A DNA stretch of 28,257 nt from Seminavis robusta (GCA_903772945.1 CAICTM010001490.1:1-28257), one strand, 5' to 3'. Positions 10,835 to 21,526 are shown, numbered from the stretch's first letter. The notes: a model not told the origin generated them from the letters alone. Numbers and translations are program-made.

Positions 10835-11215
10835 TCAATCTGCCCTTCCATGCAAAATGCAATCTTTTGAGGTAAAGATTTCGAGAACAAAGTTCTTTCC
10901 ACTCATGATGGTTGTCTTTGTGGGGATTTGGGGTCGACAATAAGTAGCTGCAATGATCAGGAGCTTGCGGCGAACCACGGGGTGATTAGTGACGGCAAAT
11001 GTATGATTGGTGGATTCTCTCCAAAAACAGTGAATGCCCACTTTGACCGGGCGTCCCTGCGGCGTCCTCCATCCACCGGCGCGACCTCCCTTGCCACGAG
11101 GAGCAGCATCCAACAAAACAATCTTCAGATCCTCGGAAGTACGGGCCAAGACATCGGCAGCACTACTAAATCCAGCCCACCCTCCGCCTACAATGAACAG
11201 CCGTGTTCCTTCTTT
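10835..11215 (-). pseudogene. Relic of FAD-dependent desaturase/amine-oxidase-like gene
   Basis: The minus-strand frame begins after a TGA and reads RLFIVGGGWAGFSSAADVLA, a dinucleotide-binding (GxGxxG-type Rossmann) motif. It then reads LKIVLLDAAPRGKGGRAGGW and RTPQGRPVKVGIHCFW, which match the N-terminal FAD-binding region of phytoene-desaturase/amine-oxidase-like flavoproteins. After HTFAV the resemblance ends and the frame stops at 10835 with an unrelated tail. About 70 residues of a family normally 450-600 long are present, with no start codon and no downstream catalytic domain. Family knowledge: these enzymes desaturate or isomerise carotenoids or oxidise amines. This copy should be non-functional unless the rest is spliced in from elsewhere, for which I saw no exon. 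Confidence 0.65.
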
Positions 11216-11992
11216 TCATCTTCTTCTTGTTGTGATCACGACGTGGAGTTGAGCATTGACCATCGATTGCTATCAGTATGGCAACAGGAATGCAGAAGAA
11301 ACACTAAGGTAGCACCCTGCATGAGGAGCATGTTCAGCCAGGGCAAGAACGGGAGGAGCACTGTTGAGGACGCCGTGGTTGCTTTGCAGAGTTTCTAAAC
11401 GATGGACTCGACTCCGATCTAGCAATTGTCCAAGCCAAGGAAACTGAAGAGTGCGGAAGGATTTATTTGACCTATTTTCCTACTATTGGACCATTGGACC
11501 GTTTTGTCCAACTGTTGACCTCTAAGTCCAAATATTTGACCTTTTTAAAAGTCCAACTGCCAGACACAGATGGTGAAAAGCAGCATCTTTGTGTTCACTC
11601 CCTCCTGCGACTCACACTCAAAAGGACCAGACCCCAGCACCACGGGTTGTTGGCGGTACCACAGTATCTGCATGTCTATCCATCTATCTATCTACTAGAG
11701 CTAGCTAGAGGTCCTATGCTGGTTACTTGTGAACGAGTGTATGCCAAATGGTGTATGTATGTCTGTCTTTCTGCTTGATTGATTGACTGACTGATTGAAT
11801 GAATGCAAAGAAAAAGGAGCTCCAGAATTATTGAAGAAGATCTGAAAACGGGAGACATCAAGGAACTCATCCTTATTCGAGCCGCTGCTATTCTTTGTTG
11901 TTTTGTTTTGATTTGGAGAGTGATGATGAAGATGATATCGATTGGGTTCCGCAAGACGAATACGGAGTTTTTTCGTGGGGTTCTTGACAGGC
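11216..11992. other. Non-coding region upstream of the fucosyltransferase-like gene
   Basis: It contains (CTAT)n (11677-11695), CTAGCTAG at 11701-11708 and a GATT/GACT tetranucleotide tract (11777-11803). A + strand open frame (11803-12060) encodes a hydrophobic segment (RAAAILCCFVLIW) and might be a remnant of the next gene's first exon, but it is in a different frame from the accepted CDS. Confidence 0.4.
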
Positions 11993-13816
11993 ATGGTGGT
12001 CCTACGACAAATGCCCTTGGCTCTCCAACCGTTTACCGAACAGGAGACTGTGGTCAATAATCAGCCCACCAATAGTAGCGCCATCGCCATCACTATAGAT
12101 ACTACCTCAAGAATAATTGCTGGTACCGAAGATGTCCAAAATAAGGATGTGGCCAGAGTCCTAGATACAGATACACAGCCACAACAACAGCCAGCAATCG
12201 AACAACAAGCAATGGAAACAGATCAAGAGAATCCAGTCCAACAAGAGCCTACAAATCTTCCACCACCACAGCAAAACAAGCAGATCAACAACAACAAAAT
12301 GAACTCACTGCAGTAGACACGGGTGATGGCGATGACATTCCCGCTGCCAGTTGGGAATCGAAAAACCAACCAGATTCCACTCTGCCACCCACTGCCTCGG
12401 TCTTTCCACAATTCCTTCAAGACTACATAAAATTCCACAATCAAAATCGTGGACATCCCGCCGCCAAATATCTCATTTGGAGATGTCCTCCGAACGGTAA
12501 TTGCGGTGGTACAGGACGGAGATCGCATCAAGGGCATTCTGTCCGCCCTTTACACTGCCATTTGTACCAATCGCGTCCTCCTCATTGATTGGCCCGTAGC
12601 GGGAGGAGGCGACGTCTCCCAATTTCTACAACCCCACACCATTGATTGGACCATCCCCAATTCCATCAAGGCATATATGCAAACATTGGTCAAATACAGT
12701 GCCGTGGACAGTTACTCCCACCCCTTTTTTCAACAATTACAAATACCCGCCCGTTTGGCAGACATTCCCATGATTGATATGCGCTCCAATCTATGGAGTG
12801 AACACGTCAATGCCGTTGTGTTGGTCAATGACACGAAATGCGTCCAAAAACAATTGTGGACCAAAGAACCCGTACCCAATCCATTTGCACCACAACAAAA
12901 GGTACTCTTTCGCATGGGATTCTGGGCACTCTTTACATTTGCCGATCAAGTACACGAACGAAAACTCAATATGCAAATGAGAACGGGATTGTTACTCGAA
13001 CAGCAATTGAAACGACAAGAACGAGAAGAAGCAATGCAACAACAACCAACTAGACGACGATTGCAACAAGATCCCCTCCAATTGAAAATCAACCAGGCCG
13101 TACGGACTCATTATGCCAAGGAAACTGCACGCAAACAAAAGGCCATGATTCAACATCAACTGGCAGAACAGGAAAAACGAAAATCACAACTCCAACGATT
13201 GCAAAAGGAAACCGCCATGGCCGGGAAAACAACCCTCCAACCCTACATTGCCGTACACATTCGAACCGGTAATGGAGGAAACTCATGGAATGATCCGGCG
13301 CGACACAATACCGGGCAAGACTTTGAACAATTCTATCACTGTGCCAAACGATTGCAAGATGGAATTTATCAACGGCAACGACAGCAGTGTCTTGACAACA
13401 ACAACAACAACGACAAAAATACTAGCGGCAATACTACCACCACCTACGACTATGATTATCAAAGACCACTCCCACCCCTTCCCATTTACGTCGCCGCCGA
13501 CAATGTAATCGCCAAGCAAGCCTTGGTCGCGCTCGATCAACAGCAGTCGAGTCAAACCATTCGGGTCTTGGAACAAATGCCCATTTATCACATTGATCGA
13601 TCTCGCAAGGGAGGTCACGGAGACGAGAACACGGTATGGGGAGAATTCAATGTCTTGCTGGAATCGACCTGTCTCGTCGAAAGTCGCTCGGGATTTAGCG
13701 ATTTGGCCGCGTGGTTGCAACCCGCGCACGGGAAACGATGTGCCATTTTGTACAGCAAGTGCAACGATCCCGTGAAAGTGGCAGAAGCCTTGGATGCCTT
13801 GGAGTTTAAATGCTGA
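11993..13816 (+). CDS. Fucosyltransferase-like glycosyltransferase, frame-disrupted
   Basis: The first accepted ATG (11993) sits within a hydrophobic segment (FFVGFLTGMVVLRQMPLAL) that suggests a type II Golgi anchor starting slightly upstream. A low-complexity Gln/Asn stem follows. Three consecutive frame blocks are needed. N-terminal frame: stops at 12316. Middle frame: about 12143-12505, carrying FHNQNRGHPAAKYLIWRC and NCGGTG. C-terminal frame: to 13816, starting DRIKGILSALYTAICTNRVL. Joining NCGGTG to DRIKG restores the GG(x)GDR.KG element of fucosyltransferase-type GT-B enzymes and implies 4 extra bases near 12505. The C-terminal part has YIAVHIRTG (about 13240-13270) and VESRSGFSDLA, plus a Gln/Lys-rich insertion and an Asn run. 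The two frame changes offset each other. Either this is a decayed copy or the assembly contains indels. The exact sugar specificity cannot be read. Confidence 0.65.
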
Positions 13817-13848
13817 GAGAGAAGGGGGTGGGGGGAACATAAGCAGGA

Positions 13849-14987
13849 ATGATAGTCAAAAAGATAACTCCAGTCGTTGTAACATTTGTGATTTCCAAAG
13901 CTCGAACTGAAACGTCGATGGTGACATCTCTGCAAGCGTTCGGGAATGGGCTCTGGCAACAGAGAAATCTGACTCACTTGGAACTTTTGTTTTCTGGCTT
14001 CGAAAATCTGGTTTCCGTTGACTGCTTGGTTGATCTCATTCCCCAGCAATGCATTTGGAACGGCTGGTACTGGTCTTTGACTTTTGTTTCAATGAAGCGA
14101 GTTCCATACGGGCCATCGAAGCATCTTCGTTCCCCTCCTTGGAAGTCACGAAGCTGCACTTTTCGTGTGGCTTCAACCTCTCACTTCCGAACAGCACTAC
14201 CTTCTTTTCTGCAATCAACATATCAAAGCTCCAAGTCGTTGAGTCTGGTTTCATCGTCCGCGAAGGGCAAGGATCTTTTGCGGGTTTGACAGAGCACTTC
14301 TCTATTGCAGAACAGCCCGATTGGGAGAGGATGAACATTGACATTGCGAATCACAGGAGTTTGTGGGCGCCACGGGAACAGTGGCTAGACCTTCAGGTTG
14401 CGTCCCAAATCCCACGTGCTGACAAGGGCAACGCTTCTGTTTCTGGGGTTGGCTACGCACCTCGATATCGGTGCGCCCCCGAAAGTTGTAAGAGCAGAAA
14501 GTATGTTTGGTCCATGGATTCCTCCAGACTTATGATTGTTGAATGGTACTACTACCGAGGAGAATCCAAGGAAGAGGAAGTAGTGCGTGGCTGCTTACTA
14601 TTGCAGAGTTGTGCCGGCAGCTTTGGACGGCAGCACGATGGACATTGTATGGTGCAAGCTGTAAAAAAGACCTCGAAAATAGGGGAACGATTTAGTTGTG
14701 CGTGGCCTCGTGGCTGCCCTAGCACCAGAGTGACAGTCCCGCAAGGCTTAGCCCCTTTGCTGGCTCGACTGCCCACAACTGGTGGCCCCTGCACTGGATT
14801 TCCAACAAAAGCTAGCCAAGCACTGGGCACCCACAGTGGATTTCTGACCATGGCTAACCACAGCACTAGGAGCACGGGGCCCGCCATGGTTTGCCCTGGC
14901 ACGGTAGTCCCACACTGCTTTGGCCCATTGCATGTGCAGTCCTGCTCCTTTACGTGGTTTTGGAGTTTTGGACTGGATTTCTTTTGA
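13849..14987 (+). pseudogene. LRR-like gene relic
   Basis: Two overlapping frames on the + strand carry LRR-like text. The first (13849-14289) has RNLTHLELLFSGFENLVSVD. The second (from 14049) has HLERLVLVFDFCFNEASSIR and then SFPSLEVTKLHFSCGFNLSL. The switch around 14045 suggests a 1-nt frameshift in a former LRR or F-box/LRR protein. After about 14640 the frame becomes Pro/Gly/Ser-rich with no repeat pattern and is probably non-coding. There is no clear start. The identity as LRR is inferred from Leu spacing only. Confidence 0.35.
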
Positions 14988-15235
14988 AAAGAGCTTGAAA
15001 ATAAGGGAAAGATCCAGCTCTCCGGTTTCTTAATCCTTAACCCTATGGGTAGATACCTTTTTGCGAAGGACCTGGCATGTTTTCGAACTCAGCATTTCTT
15101 GCCAGATCTTTCAAAGTTTCCTTGGAATCGGCGTTGCTCAAGATATGTCCACTCTATTATCAATAGCTCGCTAGCTAGCTAGCCAGCAAAGTTTTCAAAC
15201 ACAAACTGCAATATCCTGAATCCATCCTCAGCAAG

Positions 15236-17023
15236 ATGCCGCCCTCCACGTCTCCGTACAACCATGGCAACGATTCTCTGTCCCACTTGAACGCGTCCGC
15301 GACTTCTTTGCAAATACCCATCAGCAGTACCATCAGTAGAAGTTCCTCCTCAATCGACGAACTCAAGCGCGGCAGTGCCAACATCCCAACCAATGGCAAC
15401 CAATCCATGAAGCCCAAGGCCTGGGTCGTCGCGACCTACGTTCTTGGCATATTCTCCGTGCTGAACTTCATCAGCGAAACTACTTTTGTCAAGCAAACCA
15501 GAAACTTGAACGAGGCGTTTGTGTTTGCTTCCGCGGTGCAAGAGGACTATGCCCATGAAAACTTGGATCTAACACTCATTGATGAAATGGGGATACTCAA
15601 AGACGAAGCAACTCAAAACCACAATCGCAACTTGCAAAACTTACAACGAGCAGAACGTCGGGACAATGGCTTCGTCCCATTGTACAAGCTGATTCCGCCC
15701 AAAATCCCCAAAACGTGCCCTGAAGGATTCCAACCAGCGCCGATTGTCGTAAACCCGACAGCCGACAAGGCGGAAGGCCGCAAGATTCCCAAGATTGTAC
15801 ACATGACGGGCAAGAGTCCCTGTCTGACACCGCCCTTTTACGATGCCTGCCTGAAATGGTCCTTTCCGGGACATTCCTTTTACTTTCACGATGATCAGGC
15901 AGTGGACGAATTGTTCAACCGAGATTGGCCCATGTTTCCACAGTTAAAGAACACCCTTGAGTGTCTCAAGAATGCGGGGGGAGGTAAGTCCCTCTCGAAA
16001 AATGCAACAGATGGTTTGAAGCACGGGCGATCATGCTAATCGCTTTCAATACTTGTCGTTTTTCATTGTTGCTCAGCTGCCAAGGCTGATTTGTGGAGGT
16101 ATCTAGCCCTGTGGGAATATGGTGGAATCTACACGGGTAGGTCGTCAAGCCCGAGAAAGATTGCTTTGTGTTGCTCTACAATGCAAAACTAAGCCTGCAT
16201 CTCTTCTTTCTCTCCTCGCTTCTGTTGGTCACCAGATATGGACAATCTACCAGGTGAATACTTCAATGAGACGACCATCACAAACGATACGGACGCTTTC
16301 TTTTTACAAGAGAGGGGAGGCTGGGTCAGCCAATACTTCTTTGCCGTGGCTCCCAAACACCCCGTCATGTTCCGTGAGTACAATCTTTGTTCTTTTGCAA
16401 ATGTGGTTGGAATGAAGCTTCTTGCTCAAGACTCATTGCTTGATTTCTATGCTTCTCGTCAATCCACCTAGTTGCTGTTCATGATGTCATGAGAGGTGAG
16501 TTTGTGAGCTGCGAGCAAACGATTTGTAGATTCAAGACTTGCTTTGTCTGCCTGTTCTCACCAGCGATCCTTGTCGCTTCGACATGCACATCATTCAACA
16601 ATGACAATCTACTACACAGAAATGCACAACTTAGAAGACACGGGCAACTTCTACGTCCCGGCCAAGACGGGTCCAGGTGCCACCAAACGGGCATTTTTGT
16701 TTTTCATGGGGATTGACACCCGATCGTCGGAGCAAGATGTCAAGTTCTATTCCAAACCACCTGCGGGATTGTATCATGGCAAAATCAATGGCAATAGGAC
16801 AGTGACTGTAGAAGGCAGCCGATCCATGAGCGGCAAGTGGGTAGCTCGGTCAGCCATTGGCGGAGGAGCCAAGAGGAATGGTTTCAAGGCCATGAACATT
16901 TCTAACTATCAAGAACTGAACAAGAAAGAGTCCGGTAGGAGTTGTGTAATGCAGCTTCACGACTACTACATGCACGAGCAGCAAGACGAAATATCCAATA
17001 CCTTACGCAGACGACGGTGGTAG
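15236..17023 (+). CDS. GT32/OCH1-like type II glycosyltransferase with DXD motif
   Basis: Five exons: 15236-15983, 16077-16136, 16236-16373, 16472-16503 and 16565-17023, giving 478 residues. Introns are 93, 99, 98 and 61 nt with GTAAGT, GTAGGT, GTGAGT and GTGAGC donors. Residues 1-57 are a Ser-rich cytosolic tail. About 60-80 is a signal anchor (WVVATYVLGIFSVLNFI). The catalytic domain opens with KIPKIVHMTGKSPCLTPPF, has NAGG-AAKADLWRYLALWEY and then GGIYTDMDNLPGE. The DMD is the metal/sugar-nucleotide DXD and is created across an exon junction, which strongly supports the splicing. VTGPG-like text (TGPGATKRAF) follows. Members transfer hexoses in the Golgi (yeast OCH1 is a mannosyltransferase); the donor here is unknown. 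The fourth donor is ambiguous: GTGAGT at 16496 looks equally good but breaks the frame, so 16504 was chosen. CTAGCTAGCTAG (15171-15182) lies about 55 bp before the ATG. Confidence 0.85.
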
Positions 17024-17470
17024 AGAAGGATCAACCGTCAGTGTTCATGACGAATGCTTATTTACGTGCACTGTAATAAACATTATATTCAATCCGATGA
17101 ACCATCCTTTGACTCGAAATCAAAGATGTCTCTTGCTTCCTTGCAACCAGTACAGTATGGCGATCCTTCCGAGAGCAAAGCTGTGCGTACCAACGTACGG
17201 TCAAACGTGTAGAAGGCACTCGGTGTCTCCGTCTTCGTGCCGACGCCATTCTTGTTGGTTGGCAGTCCTCGCTAGCTAGGCGTGGCTGAATGGGCGGTGG
17301 TTTCGAGGTGGACATCACTGTACTGGTACGGTCGTGGGAAGCCCACGGACCCCGACGTTCCTGCCTAGCTAGTGGCCATGCAGCCGAGAGAGTCGAGTCA
17401 GTCGGAGTCGAGACAATTTGTTTCTTTACATGATTATTTACATTCTTCCCAATGCAGTAGCCCACATGAT
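17024..17470. other. Convergent 3' intergenic region
   Basis: It lies between the convergent GT32 gene (+) and the long disordered-protein gene (-). No gene is accepted: the minus-strand frame at 17058-17465 is basic and without family resemblance. Two CTAGCTAG sites lie at 17272-17279 and 17365-17372. Presumably both 3' UTRs. Confidence 0.5.
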
Positions 17471-20400
17471 TTAGCTTCCCACGGCAACATTGCTGCTCTT
17501 TGTCAGCACCGATACAGCCGCGAGAGTGGCGCTACGACTAATTGGGTCGGTCTCATCGTTTCGAATGTGATCCAGAAGGTCATTTAGGGCGACAGCTGCA
17601 TCTCCTTGGGGCTTGTCCAGGTTGCGAGTGTGTACTGTGCCGGCTTGGTGAAGGGCGTTTTCCACTGCCTGATGGATTGTTTCCTCCATGTCCAGGCTAG
17701 TAGCCGCTTCCATGGATGCAATCGTGCTGTCTTCCGACACAAAACTAGCATTCTTAAGGTCCTCATCATCATCATCATCATCACAACTCGCCTTTTCCAT
17801 GACATCCTCCAACGAGATGATTTCAACTTTTTGGCCTTGTTCGTTCTCTGACAATGGACTTGCTTCTTCTGATGATGCAACATTCTTCTCCGCCATTTCA
17901 CCTTGCTTCACGTTCAGGTCCTTGTCTTGTTGTGCTTTGACAACAACAGAGCTGGGCGTAGTGTCCCTGCTATGTTCCGTCAATTCGGTCAATGGAGCCA
18001 GGAATCCTATTTCAGCAGCCAGTGAGACCTTCTGTTTCGCGCCCAGCCCAGCCAACGCGTTAGTAGTCCTGTCCTCGATCAGTTCATTCGGTGAAACCCC
18101 GCCGCCCACCACGGCCGCCGTTGACTTGGGCGTCATTGTCATCAACGAAATGGCGGCAGTGCTCGTCTTGGGTGAATCCCCGAGTGCCAAATCAGCCAGG
18201 ATGCAATTCAGGGAGGATCTCCTTTTGTTGGCACCTGCCTTCAACTTGGCAATGCCATCAATCAGTGCATTCAGAGACTCCTTGTCTTGAAGCAGCGCAT
18301 CGACTTTGCCTTCCTCCATTATCGAAGTTGCTTCTGACTTGATGTCGTCGTCGACACTGAGTTCCATGTTGGACGCCACAGACTGAATGGTGGAAAGAAC
18401 ATCGCTGACAACATGTCCTTGTTGTTGTTGCGGAGTGTTGTTGTTGTTGTTGTTGTTCAACTTGTCAATGAGACTATCCCAGCAGGTTGCCTTGTACTTG
18501 TCGGGTGTCGACAGTTCGGCTGCTGCGTCTGTAGTATCACGGTCGATAGATACTGCGGCCTTGGGTGTCACTGCCAAGTCCCGAATGATGGACTCGAGAG
18601 ATTTGTTGCCTCGGTTGGCCGACGCCTTCAATGCCGCAATGTCATTAATGAGTGAATCGAGAGGCGATCGATCCTTGATCAACGCACTCAGAGGAGACAC
18701 TGGTGTGTCATCCTGTTCCTTGTGTTTGTTCCGGGACGTGCGTCGTTGTCCCTTTGCCTTGAGGAACAAGGAAGACTGACTCTTGGCCTTTTTCATGGTG
18801 GGAGCCTTCTTCTTCCTCCTGTTGTTGGTGGCGTTGGTGCCAACAACAATGCCGTCATCACCGGTCGATCCGAGCGTCGATTGACTCTTGGACTTCTTCA
18901 CAGTAGGTCGCTTATTGGCACGCCTATGATTCTTTCGGGGTGAGGACCCCGACGAGACACTCCCACCCGAGTCTTCCTTGGCAGAGGATTCGACAGTATC
19001 TCTCGAGGTGGTGCGACGAATCGACTTGTGGTGGTGGTGGTGCTTTCGTCTATTACCTCCTTCCTTGGTGGTCTTGGTACTCTCTTGAGTCGGTTCCGAA
19101 GAAGACCCGAGCAACCCCCTCTGGCTGGACGCCCGCTTGATGGTTTTCTTGCTGCGACGCGATGTCCATTTGGCATTCTCACTCGCACTAATGCCCATGG
19201 TATCCCCGGAGAATTTTTTCAATGTGGAACCATGAGATGTCGTTCGTCTCATTCCTGGGGCTGCCGAGTGAGCATGGCTGTTGTTGCCGCTCGAGTTTCC
19301 CAGCTCTCCTTGTTGCTGTTGTGGTTGTTGCTGTTGCTCCTTGGCCTTTTTCAACAAGGCGTTGTGAGAGTTGGCTCGTTTCATGGTTTCTTTGGGCTTG
19401 TCATCACTGCTGTTCGCAGCAGTAGTACCATACTCGTCAATCTTGAACGTCTTTTTGCTCATGGTACCGTACGATGTGGTACGTCGCAGAGGCTTGGTCT
19501 TGTTGTTGCCACTTGGTTGTTTGGTCGTCTTGAGGGCCGGACCTCCGGCATTTGGATTGTGCGACGAAGTTCGTCGCAGAGTCTTGGTACTGACCCGTCT
19601 CGTGCTGGGAGGTCCCTGATGATGATGCTGTTGTTGTGATGATGAAGTACCACCGGTGCTGTTACTCTTGGGCATGCGAGTCCCACTGGAGGATCTCCGT
19701 CTTCGATTCCCGGTTATACTTTCGCGTCGACTCCGTCGTAACCGAATGTTTTCTTGTCGTGCCTTGCACACAGACGCTGCTTCCGCCGCGTCGGCCTCTT
19801 GAATCTGTTCTGCGAGCGTCGTGATTCCGGTTTGCTTGACGAGACCACTGAGGTTTCGGAGACTGCCACTGAGGTTGCTGCTGGAATGAGACTTGTGCGC
19901 CCTTAAAATGTCTCGTCGAGAGCCCGTCTTGGTGTTGCGTACCAGTGTGGGACGATCTTCTTCTTCGTCTTCATCTTGCTTTTGGTGGTTACCAGTGGCG
20001 TCATCGGTGGTGGCGGATCTCTTGAGCAGTGTCGTCATGCCGACAGTCTTGTCCCACGTTTCCTTGAGCATTCCTCCCATGCCTTTGCCTTTGCGTTCCG
20101 GAGTCGTCGCCGCCGCCACTGTCGCGCGTCTTCCTCCGCGTCTCGTCGACTTTTTGGTCGAACTACCCATGAGATCATTGCTCTTCAACGGCATGCTCTT
20201 GTTGTTGTTGTTGTTGTTGCTGCTGCTGCTGCTGTCTTTGCTACTACTATTGCTGTTGCTGCCAATGGGATCTTCGTCCAAGGAGGACGACGAGTCTTCG
20301 GACGGTCCGAGCAACTTTCTAGCGCTGGCCGACTTGCCCAGTTGCATCTTGGAGACCGTTCGCCTTGCCACTTGGAGACTTGCTCTTCGAATTCCGCGCC

Positions 20401-20553
20401 ATTCGAACGTCGTCTACTATCTACGGCATGCGAGGAATCTGCCTCTAAAGTCATGATCGAGTCGTCGGCGCAACTTTGATCCAATGGAACAAAGCTGGTG
20501 GAATGCATCGTCGTCTGGAGCGACTTTGTCACTTCTTGAAACAAGGTTGTCAT
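17471..20553 (-). CDS. Long disordered Ser/Lys/Arg-rich protein with phosphosite array
   Basis: The main minus-strand frame runs from about 20371 to the stop at 17471, roughly 960 residues. Its first ATG is at 20347 (MQLGKSASARKLL). A separate ATG frame at 20553 reads coding-like text (MTTLFQEVTKSLQTTM) for about 70 residues and could be exon 1, joined by a 77-nt GTAGAT...CCAAG intron that keeps the frame; an indel is the alternative. Residues about 258-545 hold ten basophilic motifs of the form [RK][RK]x[ST]S (RRTSSHN, RRTTSYGT, KRANSHN, RRTTSHGS, KRASSQR, RRTTSRD, KKSKSQS, KKAKSQS), spaced 30-43 residues. Several are followed by LLKK/TLKK. Residues about 565-600 and 695-733 share a module (SLINDIAALKASANR; ALIDGIAKLKAGANK). 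The C-terminal third is acidic. There is no enzyme domain or TM. I do not recognise the family; a phosphorylation-regulated scaffold or 14-3-3 client is inferred from the motifs only. Confidence 0.75.
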
Positions 20554-20875
20554 GGTGGCCTACTATTAAGTTTGTATGCTAGCTGTCGCTTCGTCTTGAA
20601 TGGAAGGACTTGGCTTCAGTGGTGCAGTTTAGTTTATAATAACAGAATGAAACGAACTTGTGCAAGGGAAAAGCACACGGACGAAGAGATAGCCCGATCG
20701 ATGAAGGGAAAGAGCCGCGCGGCCGCGAAAGTAAACAAGCGGAAGCATCAATAGATAAAAAAGACCATAGCATGCTCAATGGTCAAAGGTTTCGCACATC
20801 GAACCACAAAGAGGGGCGAACTCACCTCACCATAACATGGCCCCAAGGTTTAACTGAGGACTTAAGTAATTCTTT

Positions 20876-20916
20876 GCCGGGGCAATAAGTTTCGGTGCCG
20901 GGGCAATAAGTTTCAT
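20876..20916. repeat. 21-bp tandem duplication
   Basis: GCCGGGGCAATAAGTTTC occurs twice, at 20876 and 20897, exactly 21 bp apart. Nothing else about it is informative. Confidence 0.8.
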
Positions 20917-21175
20917 CCAGCTCATAAATGATTTTATCCCTCACAAGACACCCGTTGACTTCTCTACTAGAGCCTGCATCATTTATATTGATAATTTGAA
21001 CTTGGCTTGAACACAATGACTGAGCAATTTACACGAGTCTTGAAGTGTGACAACAATGACTGTACACACAATGCATTGAATAAAGGATCTGCCCCTGACA
21101 ATATCAATCAATCGTGCAACGAATCCTAAACCTTTATGTCGTAGATGCTGTACATGTACACACACACACATGCAT

Positions 21176-21526
21176 GTACTCCAGTCGCCAGTGTCCGCAA
21201 TAAGGATTTCTTCTGTTCACTCTTTACTCTTTACGCTTTTGTGTTTGCCATTTTGGCTGGGTGTGTCCGCAATAACAGTTTTTTTTAAATCGGTCCACTT
21301 TGGATGACTTCTTTTCACCAATTTTTACTTAAAGGAATGACCAAAAAATAGAATGAAAAAGGTAAATCTACTTTCTACATCGTCTACCTTTTTTAAGGCA
21401 GATGAGGTAGATTTACCTTTTACTCTTTACTGTTTCACTTTTTGAAATAGTGAAACGTTTGCTTGAAAAAGTGAAACTACTTAATGTAAAGAGTAGAAAC
21501 CCTTATTGCGGACACAGTACTCCAGT
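21176..21526. mobile_element. MITE-like element with terminal inverted repeats
   Basis: GTGTCCGCAATAAGG (21191-21205) is perfectly inverted as CCTTATTGCGGACAC (21501-21515). GTACTCCAGT occurs directly at 21176-21185 and 21517-21526, outside the inverted repeats, like a 10-bp target-site duplication; the left side has five extra bases between the two. Internal symmetry is high: AAAGGTAAATCTAC (near 21358) against GTAGATTTACCTTT (near 21407), CTCTTTAC against GTAAAGAG, and GTTTCAC against GTGAAAC. A third copy of the terminus (GTGTCCGCAATAA, 21263-21275) lies inside, suggesting nesting or terminal duplication. There is no transposase. Long target duplications fit Mutator-type elements, which is inference. 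Confidence 0.7.

Noticed and set aside
10928..11398. Plus-strand open frame of 156 codons
   Set aside because: It overlaps the desaturase-like relic in antisense and has no recognisable features, whereas the minus strand has a Rossmann motif.
13283..13840. Minus-strand open frame of 185 codons with Val-rich runs
   Set aside because: It is antisense to the fucosyltransferase-like gene; its Val run mirrors the Asn/Thr run there.
17688..18290. Long + strand open frame, 200 codons
   Set aside because: It is antisense to the long disordered-protein gene, whose Ser/Lys-rich codons leave the opposite strand open; no family resemblance.
19028..20456. Several overlapping + strand open frames (up to 203 codons) rich in Leu/Val
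   Set aside because: They are shadows of poly-Asn, poly-Gln and Ser/Arg codons on the minus strand (runs of Leu and Val are the complement).
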